Shown: piece after piece, positions 1 through 6,603 of the stretch
How the letters are laid out: each line of letters opens with the position of its first letter
Position numbering within the stretch: the first letter of the stretch is position 1
Assembly (NCBI GenBank): GCA_028692535.1
Contig: JAQUXD010000032.1
Span: forward strand, 1-14,477
Source of the DNA: Eubacteriales bacterium
GTDB lineage: Bacteria; Bacillota; Clostridia; Peptostreptococcales; Anaerovoracaceae
Direction of reading: 5' to 3'
Length of the DNA: 14,477 bases
Notes under the pieces: generated by a model
The model's database searches: none
The model's input: the letters and a program-made list of their open reading frames with translations, nothing else
What the model was told of the DNA's origin: nothing
Position numbers and translations under genes: made by a program

Positions 1-35
1 CGAAAATGTCACCCCCCTTGTAGTACACTGGGGAC

Positions 36-275
36 ATGAAACAGGATGTGATTACATTGAATCAAAAACAGCTCGTGAGACTGAATATGATCAACCAAGC
101 AAACAGCGGCTTCATCACGGTAAAGGAGACCGCGGAGGCATTGGGGCTTTCACGCCGCCAGGTGCAGCGCCTGAAAAAATACAATCAGGATGGCAAGATG
201 ACCTTCGATGTAATGACCTCCATCATCAAGCTGCTGGAAGGTTGGTCTCGGAAGTGCCAGCAATCACAGGAATGA
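36..275 (+). pseudogene. Chimeric fragment: transposase N-terminal helix-turn-helix joined to a foreign tail
   Basis: A 79-residue reading frame. Residues 1 to about 47 look like the N-terminus of an ISNCY-type transposase: a T-x-N-Q-K-Q-L-x-R-L opening followed by a helix-turn-helix (about residues 26-47, TVKETAEALGLSRRQVQRLK). Intact transposases of this kind run to several hundred residues, so this is only the DNA-binding tip. From about residue 48 the sequence no longer resembles a transposase. The tail ending IIKLLEGWSRKCQQSQE resembles the C-terminus of ParB-like partition proteins from Clostridial conjugative elements; this is my recollection of the family and uncertain. A ParB tail would fit the replication-initiator remnant just downstream. 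Bases 6-36 contain a short inverted repeat (ATGTC...GACAT) that could be the IS left end. Probably non-functional. Confidence 0.55.
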
Positions 276-344
276 TAATTCCTCTCCGAGGTGCTACGAT
301 GGGAAGCCCTTTTTTTGTTCAACTGGTCGATGGGAGGGATGCAG

Positions 345-629
345 ATGGCTGAATTTCGAGTTTTGAAAGCGAGGGATTACACCGTTATGGCGAATCATCA
401 TCTGAAAAACAAGGATCTGTCGCTGAAGTCCAAAGGGCTTCTATCTCAGATGCTGTCACTCCCGGAAGACTGGGATTACATCCTCAAGGGACTTTCCATG
501 ATTAACCGGGAGAGCATCGATGCCATTCGGGAAGCGGTCCGTGAACTGGAACGGGCAGGATACATCGTCCGGACCAGAGAGAGAAATGAGTTTGGTCATC
601 TCACAAGAAAACAAATACAGATTCAATAA
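345..629 (+). pseudogene. Replication initiator RepA-like protein, N-terminal fragment
   Basis: About 94 residues from the ATG at 345, which has GGGAGGG at 331-337, seven bases upstream (ATG 339 is an alternative). The sequence matches the N-terminal winged-helix region of RepA-type initiators of Clostridial plasmids and integrative elements. It opens AEFRVLKARDYTVMANHHLK, followed by KSKGLLSQMLSLPEDWDY and a helix-turn-helix-like stretch with EAVRELERAGYI. Intact homologues continue for some 150-200 further residues and end in a DUF6017 domain. Here the frame stops at 629 and pieces of that domain appear in another frame from 658. The gene is therefore broken, although a short HTH protein could still be made. 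RepA genes usually follow parA/parB, in line with the possible ParB tail upstream. Confidence 0.6.
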
Positions 630-657
630 TGACTAAGGTATTAAGTAAACATCCATC

Positions 658-822
658 AAGGAGTCTATCCAGGAGAAAATCGAGTACAAGTTTATTGTTC
701 AGCGTTATGACAAAGATCGTCTGGATAAAAACACCACCTTCATCCGGAACATCAAGAAATATCTACTGACTACGCTATTCAATGCCCCATCAACAATTGA
801 CAGCTACTACACCGCTTCCTGA
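658..822 (+). pseudogene. RepA C-terminal (DUF6017) remnant with internal deletion
   Basis: This is an open stretch without a start codon, in a different frame from the 345-629 fragment and ending at TGA 820-822. It reads KESIQEKIEYKFIVQRYDKDRLD, then directly NTTFIRNIKKYLLTTLFNAPSTIDSYYTA. Both blocks are hallmarks of the DUF6017 tail of RepA-like initiators: the first resembles the 'I..NI.Y......YD...LDEIVELM' block and the second the 'IRNIKKYLL..LFNAP.T...YY' block. In intact proteins a block of several dozen residues lies between them, so the junction near base 727 marks a deletion. Together with the fragment upstream this accounts for most of the gene-free stretch 630-880. No function is expected. 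Confidence 0.6.
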
Positions 823-892
823 GGAGTTGATCCAACTGAAATTACTGAGATTGTTGCTAAATACAGCAAAATCCATTCCTGATTTTACGTGC

Positions 893-921
893 AACATTGC
901 TTTAGAGGAATGTTACGTGCA
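893..921. promoter_or_regulatory. Probable AbiEi operator O1
   Basis: An inverted repeat, AACATT (893-898), a 10-base spacer and AATGTT (909-914), followed three bases later by TGCA (918-921). The same arrangement recurs exactly 62 bp downstream (O2). AbiEi antitoxins are known to repress their own operon by binding paired inverted repeats upstream of abiEi. The left outer TGCA is displaced (890-893, touching the arm), so O1 is less symmetric than O2. TGCA 918-921 overlaps the proposed -35 element. Confidence 0.6.
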
Positions 922-947
922 CATTTAAGAATAGACGTTCCTAAAAT
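918..947 (+). promoter_or_regulatory. Probable abiE promoter
   Basis: A possible -35 TGCACA (918-923, four of six consensus bases), an 18-base spacer and a -10 TAAAAT (942-947). It lies between the two inverted repeats: the -35 overlaps O1's outer TGCA and the -10 abuts the TTGCA of O2. A repressor bound to both sites would cover it. Transcription would start near 954, leaving a leader of about 53 bases that contains O2. Confidence 0.45.
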
Positions 948-983
948 TGCACAAAACATTGGAAAAAAGGAATGTTTTATGCA
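948..983. promoter_or_regulatory. Probable AbiEi operator O2
   Basis: A symmetric inverted repeat: TGCA (948-951), three bases, AACATT (955-960), a 10-base spacer (961-970), AATGTT (971-976), three bases, TGCA (980-983). The 14-base arms 947-960 and 971-984 match with one mismatch. Core sequence and spacing equal those of O1. As DNA it is a repressor-type operator just downstream of the -10; as RNA it could also form a hairpin in the leader. It lies 23 bases before the abiEi start codon. Confidence 0.65.
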
Positions 984-1006
984 ATACTAGAAACGGAGGT
1001 GTTGTG

Positions 1007-1777
1007 ATGAAATATCTAGACAAGCTAATTGAGTTGGGTTGTTTTTCGCGACAAGATGTTGTTGAACTAATTGGAACCGAAAAAGCAGCACACTCAATAC
1101 TTAATGATTATGTCAAAAACGGATATATTGATCGAATTCGAAGAAATCTATACACAGCAATCAGCCTTGAAACGAAGCAGCCTATCGCAAACCGGTTTTT
1201 AATAGCAACTCATATTGCAGAGGATGCTTATATTTCGCATCACAGTGCATTTGAATACTATGGTTATGCTAATCAAGTTTTTCATGAGGTCTTTGTATCG
1301 ACAATTAGCAGATTCACTGACTTTTATTTTGATGGCATTACCTTTACCAGGGTTTCTCCGAAAATTGATTCTGGAGTTATTACAACCAATACAGGAATCA
1401 GAGTCACAGATCTTGAAAGGACTGTCATCGATAGTATCTATTCTTTTGAGAAAATTGGTGGTTTGGAAGAACTACTTCGTTGTCTTTTGCTGGTCCCTGC
1501 ACTACGAGCTGATAAGCTGATAACTTATCTTGATGAATATGGGCAGGCGAATTTGTATCAAAAATCCGGCTTCTTACTCACGGAATTTTCGGAACAGTTT
1601 GGTCTTGCAAAACCATTTTTTGATTACTGTAGAACCCAAATTCCCAAATCGAAAAAATATCTATATTCCGAAAAAGATACCCTTTCAAAGCACTTTGTCT
1701 TACATGAGGATTGGATGATTTTTGCCCCTGAGAATATTAAATCAATAATCAGTAAGGGGGTTGATCTCAATGCTTGA
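1007..1777 (+). CDS. abiEi: AbiEi family antitoxin (type IV TA / abortive infection)
   Basis: A 256-residue protein, normal for AbiEi. It is the antitoxin and autorepressor of the AbiE phage-defence system; it opposes the AbiEii nucleotidyltransferase without direct binding (known for the family). Residues 1 to about 55 form the winged helix-turn-helix (LGCFSRQDVVEL, ILNDYVKNGYIDRIRRNLY). Residues about 60-256 are the antitoxin domain with the family blocks YISHHSAFEYYGY (75-87) and VTDLERTVIDSI (133-144). ATG 1007 is chosen because GGAGGT (995-1000) lies six bases upstream. The longer frame from 947 would begin inside operator O2 and has no such site. The gene overlaps abiEii by 8 bases. The region is visibly AT-richer than genes to the right, which suggests horizontal acquisition. 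Confidence 0.9.
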   Translation: MKYLDKLIELGCFSRQDVVELIGTEKAAHSILNDYVKNGYIDRIRRNLYTAISLETKQPIANRFLIATHIAEDAYISHHSAFEYYGYANQVFHEVFVSTISRFTDFYFDGITFTRVSPKIDSGVITTNTGIRVTDLERTVIDSIYSFEKIGGLEELLRCLLLVPALRADKLITYLDEYGQANLYQKSGFLLTEFSEQFGLAKPFFDYCRTQIPKSKKYLYSEKDTLSKHFVLHEDWMIFAPENIKSIISKGVDLNA

Positions 1778-2750
1778 GTGGAACAAGTTATTGTTAGGAA
1801 AACAAGCTAAAGAACTTGGTTTCGTCCGAGATACTTATGAGAAAGTTTGCAGATTGACTGAAATACTGAAGTTTTTCGAAAATGATGTTATGCTTGGATA
1901 CTCTTTGGCTCTAAAGGGAGGAACGGCCATTAACCTAACAATTTTCAATTTGCCAAGGTTGTCCGTCGATATTGATCTGGATTTTTCAGAAAATGTCACT
2001 CGGGATGAAATGATGGCGACAAGATCAACCATCAATGACCGAATCGAAAAAATCATGAAAGCCAATGGCTATTTGTTGAGCCCCAAATCGAAGCAATATC
2101 ACGCTCTTGATTCTTTTGTTTATGAATACTCAAATTCAGGAGGCATGAAGGATAACATTAAGGTTGAAATCAACTATATGCTTCGCTGTCATGTTCTTAA
2201 AATTGGGCAAAGACATTTTGAATCATCATGGGATCCGACCGGAGTTTCCGTTCTCAGTGTGGCCCCTATCGAAATATTTGCAAGCAAAATCGTTGCTTTG
2301 ATCAATCGAACTGCCCCTCGAGATCTTTATGATATTTATAACCTGTTGAAATTTGGGTTGATTGATGAATCAGAGGAGCCCCTGCTCAGGAAGTGTGTTG
2401 TTTTTTACAGCGCGATAGGCGCGGAATCTCCGCCCATTGAGTTCCAATTTAACACGATCGATCAAGTCACTCAGAATCGTATCAAGACAGACCTTTATCC
2501 AGTTTTACGAAACAAGGACAAATTTGATCTTAAGACAGCTCAGTTGCAAGTCAAAGCCTGGCTTGAATCGCTTCTAACGCTAGAGGAAAACGAACAGGAA
2601 TTCCTAAATGCCTTTAGGAATAAAGCATATCAGCCGGAGCTGCTTTTTGACTCAACAGAAATAGTAGAACGTATTCGCAACCACCCTATGGCACTCTGGA
2701 AGTGTTCACATGTTTATGGCAGAATAGAAACCAGCCAGAATGGAAGTTAA
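1770..2750 (+). CDS. abiEii: AbiEii-type nucleotidyltransferase toxin
   Basis: A 326-residue member of the AbiEii/DUF1814 branch of the DNA polymerase beta-like nucleotidyltransferases. Family members stop growth on phage infection; the related MenT toxins add nucleotides to tRNA 3' ends (known). The NTase motifs are all visible: KGGTAINL (49-56), SVDIDLDF (65-72, the metal-binding DxD), VEINY (132-136), and the conserved helix PIEIFASKIVAL (166-177) with R-x3-RDLYDIYNL (180-192). Nothing essential appears missing, so the toxin is probably active. The start is ATG 1770, nine bases after AAGGGGG (1754-1760), overlapping the abiEi stop; this indicates translational coupling. The C-terminal part (about 200-326) is variable in the family. 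Confidence 0.9.
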   Translation: MLEWNKLLLGKQAKELGFVRDTYEKVCRLTEILKFFENDVMLGYSLALKGGTAINLTIFNLPRLSVDIDLDFSENVTRDEMMATRSTINDRIEKIMKANGYLLSPKSKQYHALDSFVYEYSNSGGMKDNIKVEINYMLRCHVLKIGQRHFESSWDPTGVSVLSVAPIEIFASKIVALINRTAPRDLYDIYNLLKFGLIDESEEPLLRKCVVFYSAIGAESPPIEFQFNTIDQVTQNRIKTDLYPVLRNKDKFDLKTAQLQVKAWLESLLTLEENEQEFLNAFRNKAYQPELLFDSTEIVERIRNHPMALWKCSHVYGRIETSQNGS

Positions 2751-2841
2751 GAATTCTGCCAGATGGAGGATAAAAACTCCACTGTCGACCCCCGAATCTA
2801 GTATCCTTTTAGTTAGCAAACAACTGAAAGGAAGATCGGAG

Positions 2842-3174
2842 ATGTTGACAATGGAGCATATATATCATATCAGGTATGAGTACTTTGAGAAAGACAAAAG
2901 TATTCGGGCCCCAATTCACCCAGTTGTTCAAGGAATCAAGTCCCAGGGAGAACGCGAAATCACCGATAACTCCCGGCGTCTGCAGTGTCATTATGGTTTT
3001 GACAGTAATTTCTGTAACCCGGCCGCTGGTCATGAGAAGGGGGCGGTGGAGAATTACGTGGCCTACAGTCGGCGCAATTACTTTGCCCCGATCCCGCAAA
3101 TGGACGATCTGGAAGCCTATAACTGCGAACTGCTCAAGGCTAAGGCGAGGGTTCGTATCCGGGTGTACGATTGA
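2842..3174 (+). pseudogene. istA: IS21-family transposase IstA, internally deleted remnant
   Basis: About 110 residues where intact IstA has 400-500. The start MLTMEHIYHIRYEYFEKDKSI is the typical IstA N-terminus, with a good ribosome site (AAAGGAAG, 2827-2834) before ATG 2842. After about 25 unrecognised residues it resumes at HYGFDSNFCNPAAGHEKG, AVENYVAYSRRNYF and DDLEAYNCELL, the end of the DDE catalytic domain including the GHEKGAVEN block. Most of the HTH and catalytic core is gone, and no istB follows. A matching IS21 right end could not be placed. It cannot be an active transposase. Confidence 0.75.
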
Positions 3175-3193
3175 AGCAACACCCGGATCATGC

Positions 3194-3244
3194 GCTGTCA
3201 AGGACGCCGATAGGCGCCGCGCAGCGGGCGTGCTCCTTGACAGC
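3194..3244. repeat. Long imperfect palindrome (stem-loop) after the istA remnant
   Basis: Arms GCTGTCAAGGA (3194-3204) and TCCTTGACAGC (3234-3244) are perfect complements over 11 bases; the inner GCC/GGC can extend pairing with a small bulge. The 29-base GC-rich centre contains a second small palindrome (CGCCGATAGGCG). There is no T-run on either side, so an intrinsic terminator is not supported. It more likely belongs to the end of the mobile element. It lies between the istA remnant and the 3' end of the TraX-family gene. Confidence 0.6.
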
Positions 3245-3304
3245 AGCAGCTTCCCCTCACCCGCTCCAATGTTCAAAGGAATTGGGCCTTCGACTTTTTA
3301 ATTT

Positions 3305-4063
3305 TCAGTTCAGCCAGAATATCCGGATCAGGCCGAGGATCGTCATGTGGAGTGGATAGTAGATATAGAAAAGCCATTTCATTCCCTTCCATTTTCCCAG
3401 CCTGCCGTTATAAGCGTAAAGAAAAGGAAACGAAAGAACGACGGCCAGCTGGACGAGCCCGTAGGTGACGTCGAAAAAGATAGCGTACCCTGCGGCGTAC
3501 AAGGCCACAGGAATAAAGATTCCCAACATCTGCTTCTTAAAATCTCCCCTGTTGAGCCCCACAAGCAAGATGGCCATCGGCGCGGCGGCGCTCCAGTCCG
3601 CAGGCAGAGAAATAAGGACGCATCCGATGACCAGCAGCCATTTGACTGCTTTTGTCATCCGCGGGTGTTCGCTTTTTGCCACAGCCAATGCGACCAGGCC
3701 CCACATCAGCGACCAGATGATGCTGGTCTGGCTGAAGATCATTCCGTTCTGAAAGGGGATGAAGGTGCCACCGAAACAAAGGGCATAGGCAAAGTGGGAC
3801 AGGATGGCAAACAAGAACATCCGCTTGACATACCTCCCCAGGTTTTTCGTATAATGATACCCCTCCGCAATAAAGAAAAACATGATGGGCGCCGTCATTC
3901 TGCCGATGCAGTGCAAAAGGACCGGCAGGGCCGCCTGGTCGAAGCCGGGCATAAACGTCCATGTCAAGTGATCGATAGTCATGGCAACGATTGCAATGAG
4001 TTTCAGGGCATTGGCATTGAGCCCGATTTTATTTTCTTCGCTTTGGATCACTTGGCGGTTCAT
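3305..4063 (-). CDS. TraX family integral membrane protein
   Basis: A 252-residue, very hydrophobic protein with about eight membrane segments. It carries the TraX family blocks: LKLIAIVAMTIDHL near residue 20, GRMTAPIMFFFIAEGYHYTKN-x4-YVKR in the second and third segments, and a C-terminal FYIYYPLHMTIL. TraX of F-like plasmids N-acetylates pilin. Chromosomal TraX-like proteins in Bacillota stand alone and are presumed membrane acyltransferases with unknown acceptors. The start codon has AGGAG five bases upstream. There are no conjugation genes nearby, so a role in DNA transfer is not supported. It is transcribed towards the mobile-element debris and is probably the first resident chromosomal gene at this edge. 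Confidence 0.85.
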   Translation of the reverse strand: MNRQVIQSEENKIGLNANALKLIAIVAMTIDHLTWTFMPGFDQAALPVLLHCIGRMTAPIMFFFIAEGYHYTKNLGRYVKRMFLFAILSHFAYALCFGGTFIPFQNGMIFSQTSIIWSLMWGLVALAVAKSEHPRMTKAVKWLLVIGCVLISLPADWSAAAPMAILLVGLNRGDFKKQMLGIFIPVALYAAGYAIFFDVTYGLVQLAVVLSFPFLYAYNGRLGKWKGMKWLFYIYYPLHMTILGLIRIFWLN

Positions 4064-4105
4064 GGGGCACTCCTATTATATTCTTGAACGATTTCCATTT
4101 ATTTG

Positions 4106-4134
4106 ATAGTGCGACAATCCCTGCCTGTTGTCAA
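4106..4134 (-). promoter_or_regulatory. Possible promoter of the TraX-family gene
   Basis: On the minus strand a perfect -35 TTGACA (4134-4129) is followed after 17 bases by CACTAT (4111-4106), a poor -10 (three of six). The nearest TATAAT-like sequence (about 4080-4074) sits on the ribosome site and is too close to the start codon. The -35 is convincing, the -10 is not. Confidence 0.3.
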
Positions 4135-4244
4135 TAGTTGAATGGATTTCCGGCTGCGACCGTTCCATCGATAGCATTTATACCCTGCCGGTGATAAAAT
4201 AAATATGATCTATTGATTTCTTGGCGTTTAATAGGAGGTTGACT

Positions 4245-5249
4245 ATGGAACATATATTCCCATTCGTTGAATTTTCCGGAACGGAATACGAGATCGGCGT
4301 TCAAATCGGCAAACTGTTCCGGAAAGAACTATGCAAAGGCGCCGAAGCATCCGCATCACTCCTGCAGGACGCAGAGATCCAAAAGGACTTCGATACTGTA
4401 AAACAACTCCTTGCAACAGAATACCCCGACGAACTCCTCCACGCCTACGGCAGAGCCGACGGCGCCGGCGCAGACAGAGACGCCTATCTGCTATTCCTCT
4501 GCTATGAGCTCGGAGAAGACCGCGGACCGGAACGCTGTTCAGACATCATCGTGTCCGATGCCGGACACATACTCATGGGACACAACGAAGACGGTCCCTA
4601 CTCTGCAGAGAATTCCGCACTGGTCAAATGTATATCCGGCGACGACTGGTACTTTGACTACGCTTCCCCGGATGCCCTGGCCGGCGGCTCCTTCGGATTC
4701 ACCTCTGCAGGCTTGATCTACACCATGAACTACATGTACTTGGAAAACTTGCGAAGAGATCGGACTCCGGTCTGGTTCTTCCTTCGCCGCCTTGTTGCAT
4801 GCAAAAGCATCGAAGAGATCAGAAAAGCCCTGAAAACGATCGATATCGCTTCGGGATTTCACTGGAACCTGTATATCGGAGGAAGCGCCTATGAGATCGA
4901 AGCCAAATACGACCGCGCAGAAATTTCCCAAGTCGATGGCATCTTCGTGCATACCAACCACTACCTGAATCCTTCCCTGGACGAAGGGTATTCTGACCCG
5001 GAATCCAACACGCTCTTTCGCTACGCAAAAATCAACGAATTGATCCGCAAAAAAGGAAACATCCTCCGATCAACGGAGGATGTGAAAAGTATTCTGAGCT
5101 ATCAAAGCACCACATATTACAACAGCATATTCGAAACACCCGAAATGGGCAAAGGCATCACGGCTTGCACGATGATCTTCGACAGCGCCACAGGCAGCAT
5201 CCGGTACACGAACCACATGCTGGGACAAGCCTATACCTTTTCCCTGTGA
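4245..5249 (+). CDS. C45 family peptidase / acyl-CoA:6-APA acyltransferase-like Ntn hydrolase
   Basis: A 334-residue member of the C45 (isopenicillin N acyltransferase-like) family. These Ntn hydrolases cleave or transfer acyl-amide bonds and are self-processed before a cysteine that becomes the N-terminal nucleophile (known). Here the likely nucleophile is Cys98 in RGPERCSDIIV, followed by the usual GHNEDG (112-117). An N-terminal G-x-x-YEIGVQIGKLF block (12-25) and a later HTNHYL block are also typical. ATG 4245 is preceded by AGGAGG (4233-4238) at six bases; the upstream TTG 4221 is rejected. The stop lies inside the 3' end of the convergent amrA fusion gene (19-base overlap). The substrate is unknown; bacterial relatives are mostly annotated as choloylglycine-like or acyl-amino-acid hydrolases. 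Confidence 0.85.
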   Translation: MEHIFPFVEFSGTEYEIGVQIGKLFRKELCKGAEASASLLQDAEIQKDFDTVKQLLATEYPDELLHAYGRADGAGADRDAYLLFLCYELGEDRGPERCSDIIVSDAGHILMGHNEDGPYSAENSALVKCISGDDWYFDYASPDALAGGSFGFTSAGLIYTMNYMYLENLRRDRTPVWFFLRRLVACKSIEEIRKALKTIDIASGFHWNLYIGGSAYEIEAKYDRAEISQVDGIFVHTNHYLNPSLDEGYSDPESNTLFRYAKINELIRKKGNILRSTEDVKSILSYQSTTYYNSIFETPEMGKGITACTMIFDSATGSIRYTNHMLGQAYTFSL

Positions 5250-6556
5250 CGAAACACCTCGAAGCGCTGCATCCTGTAGGGCTGGTTTGGATCGATCCCC
5301 CCTTTTTGCAGCGCGATGCGCACCTGCTGTTCGGCTGTATCAACACCTTCCAGATCCGGGAGCAAAAGACCTCTTCGCCCACCGAAGGAAACAATCACGC
5401 CATAGCGTTTGGGATCCAGCTCCGAAATATCCTGGATGCCTTGGGGCGGGCTCAGGACATCCACGCTGTATTCCAACAGCGGCAACTCTTTTTCCCGTAC
5501 AGGAAGAAAACGGGGATCTTCGGTTCCCGCGCTCACGGCGTTGTGAATGATCTCTGATGCAAGACTGTCCCGGACCGGCTGGATCGTTCCGATACAGCCC
5601 CGGAGCTGACCATCGATCTTGAGGGAAACAAAAGCGCCGCTGCGACGGTCTGTGAGCTCCGGGGCCAGCCCTTCCGGCTTCTCCAGAGGGCTGTCGGTCC
5701 GGATATAATGCTCCAGAGATTGTCGGGCAAGAGCTACATAGGGATCCTGCTTTTCTTCCGACAGATAAAAAGCAGCGACCAGATAGCCCACGCCGAAGGG
5801 CGCTTCATAGGACAGCTCTTCCGATCGAACATTTTCCCCGTCCAGGACGCCGGCCATGATCTGAAGCGACCGCAGACCGCACTCTGCCGCTTTTCGGCAA
5901 AAGTTCTTTTCGAACTCAAAGAAGCTGGCGCATTTGCAGTCCCGAACCGCGTCACGGATCTGCCGATCAAAGACAGGTCCTTCCGCAGATAGCCCGTAAG
6001 GACCTTCTTCGGACAGCTTGTGGGAAAGATCTCCGCTGGCGATAAAAACATAGGAGCGCCCCATTTCTTCGGCAGCCCGGGCGACACACCGGCCAAGGGT
6101 GTGGTGCGCTTCCGCCGGGAGCCCTGATATGGAGATCCGAACCACCGGAATATCCATTTCCTGTGCATGCATAAAGTACATCGGAATCATCGTTCCGTGA
6201 TCCAGCGTGGTGTTCCCCTCTTCCGATTCAATGATGGCCAGGCCTTCCCGGCCGGCCAGCCGGGAGATCCTCCCGGCCAGGTCCGCGTCGTACCGTACAT
6301 CAATGCGAACCTGAGGCGCGCCGAAATCGGCAAAGGATCCCCGGGCGCGCTCGCCGGCCGACAGTACAAAACAATCTGCATAAGCTGCCGCATGGGGGGT
6401 TGCGATCACAAGGGTGTCCGGTTTGAGCGCACGGATCTGCCCGGCCACCCGTTCATACGCATCAACAGTCTTTTGAATCATTTTCTGCCGTCCGCCGCCC
6501 ACCTCCGGAATGATCAGAGGCGGATGGGGAACGATAAAGGCTCCTTTCAACAACAT
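5231..6556 (-). CDS. amrA: AmmeMemoRadiSam protein: LigB/Memo-like domain fused to AMMECR1 domain
   Basis: A 441-residue two-domain protein. Residues 1 to about 265 are a class III extradiol-dioxygenase subunit B-like (Memo superfamily) domain, with putative metal ligands His11 in VPHPP and His55 in ATPHA, then TLDHG (117-121) and SGDLSH (174-179). Residues about 271-441 are an AMMECR1 domain with RSGAFVSL (305-312), the signature LRGCIG (318-323), EDPRF (346-350) and IEYSVDVLSPP-like LEYSVDVLSPP (361-371). Domains A and B of the AmmeMemoRadiSam system are often separate; the fused form is a recognised architecture. The biochemical function of the system is not established. ATG 6556 follows AAAGGAG at eight bases; the longer frame to 6742 runs into amrS. 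It lies 47 bases after amrS in the same operon, and its last codons overlap the C45 gene antisense. Confidence 0.9.
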   Translation of the reverse strand: MLLKGAFIVPHPPLIIPEVGGGRQKMIQKTVDAYERVAGQIRALKPDTLVIATPHAAAYADCFVLSAGERARGSFADFGAPQVRIDVRYDADLAGRISRLAGREGLAIIESEEGNTTLDHGTMIPMYFMHAQEMDIPVVRISISGLPAEAHHTLGRCVARAAEEMGRSYVFIASGDLSHKLSEEGPYGLSAEGPVFDRQIRDAVRDCKCASFFEFEKNFCRKAAECGLRSLQIMAGVLDGENVRSEELSYEAPFGVGYLVAAFYLSEEKQDPYVALARQSLEHYIRTDSPLEKPEGLAPELTDRRSGAFVSLKIDGQLRGCIGTIQPVRDSLASEIIHNAVSAGTEDPRFLPVREKELPLLEYSVDVLSPPQGIQDISELDPKRYGVIVSFGGRRGLLLPDLEGVDTAEQQVRIALQKGGIDPNQPYRMQRFEVFRHREKV

Positions 6557-6603
6557 CACACAAACTCCTTTCCCGTAGATTTCAACACTGCCCCTCGGGC
6601 AAT

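Noticed and set aside
947..1006. Extended N-terminus for abiEi beginning at 947
   Set aside because: The start would lie within operator O2 next to the -10; ATG 1007 has GGAGGT at six bases and matches the usual AbiEi N-terminus.
2782..3302. IS21 terminal inverted repeats (TGTCGACCCCC near 2785 versus sequence near 3275-3297)
   Set aside because: Only scattered matches between the two ends by eye; no convincing terminal repeats or target duplication.
3347..4087. Long plus-strand frame opposite the TraX-family gene
   Set aside because: It is rich in charged residues and Gln/His as expected from the reverse of a membrane-protein gene, with no family match; the TraX reading is convincing.
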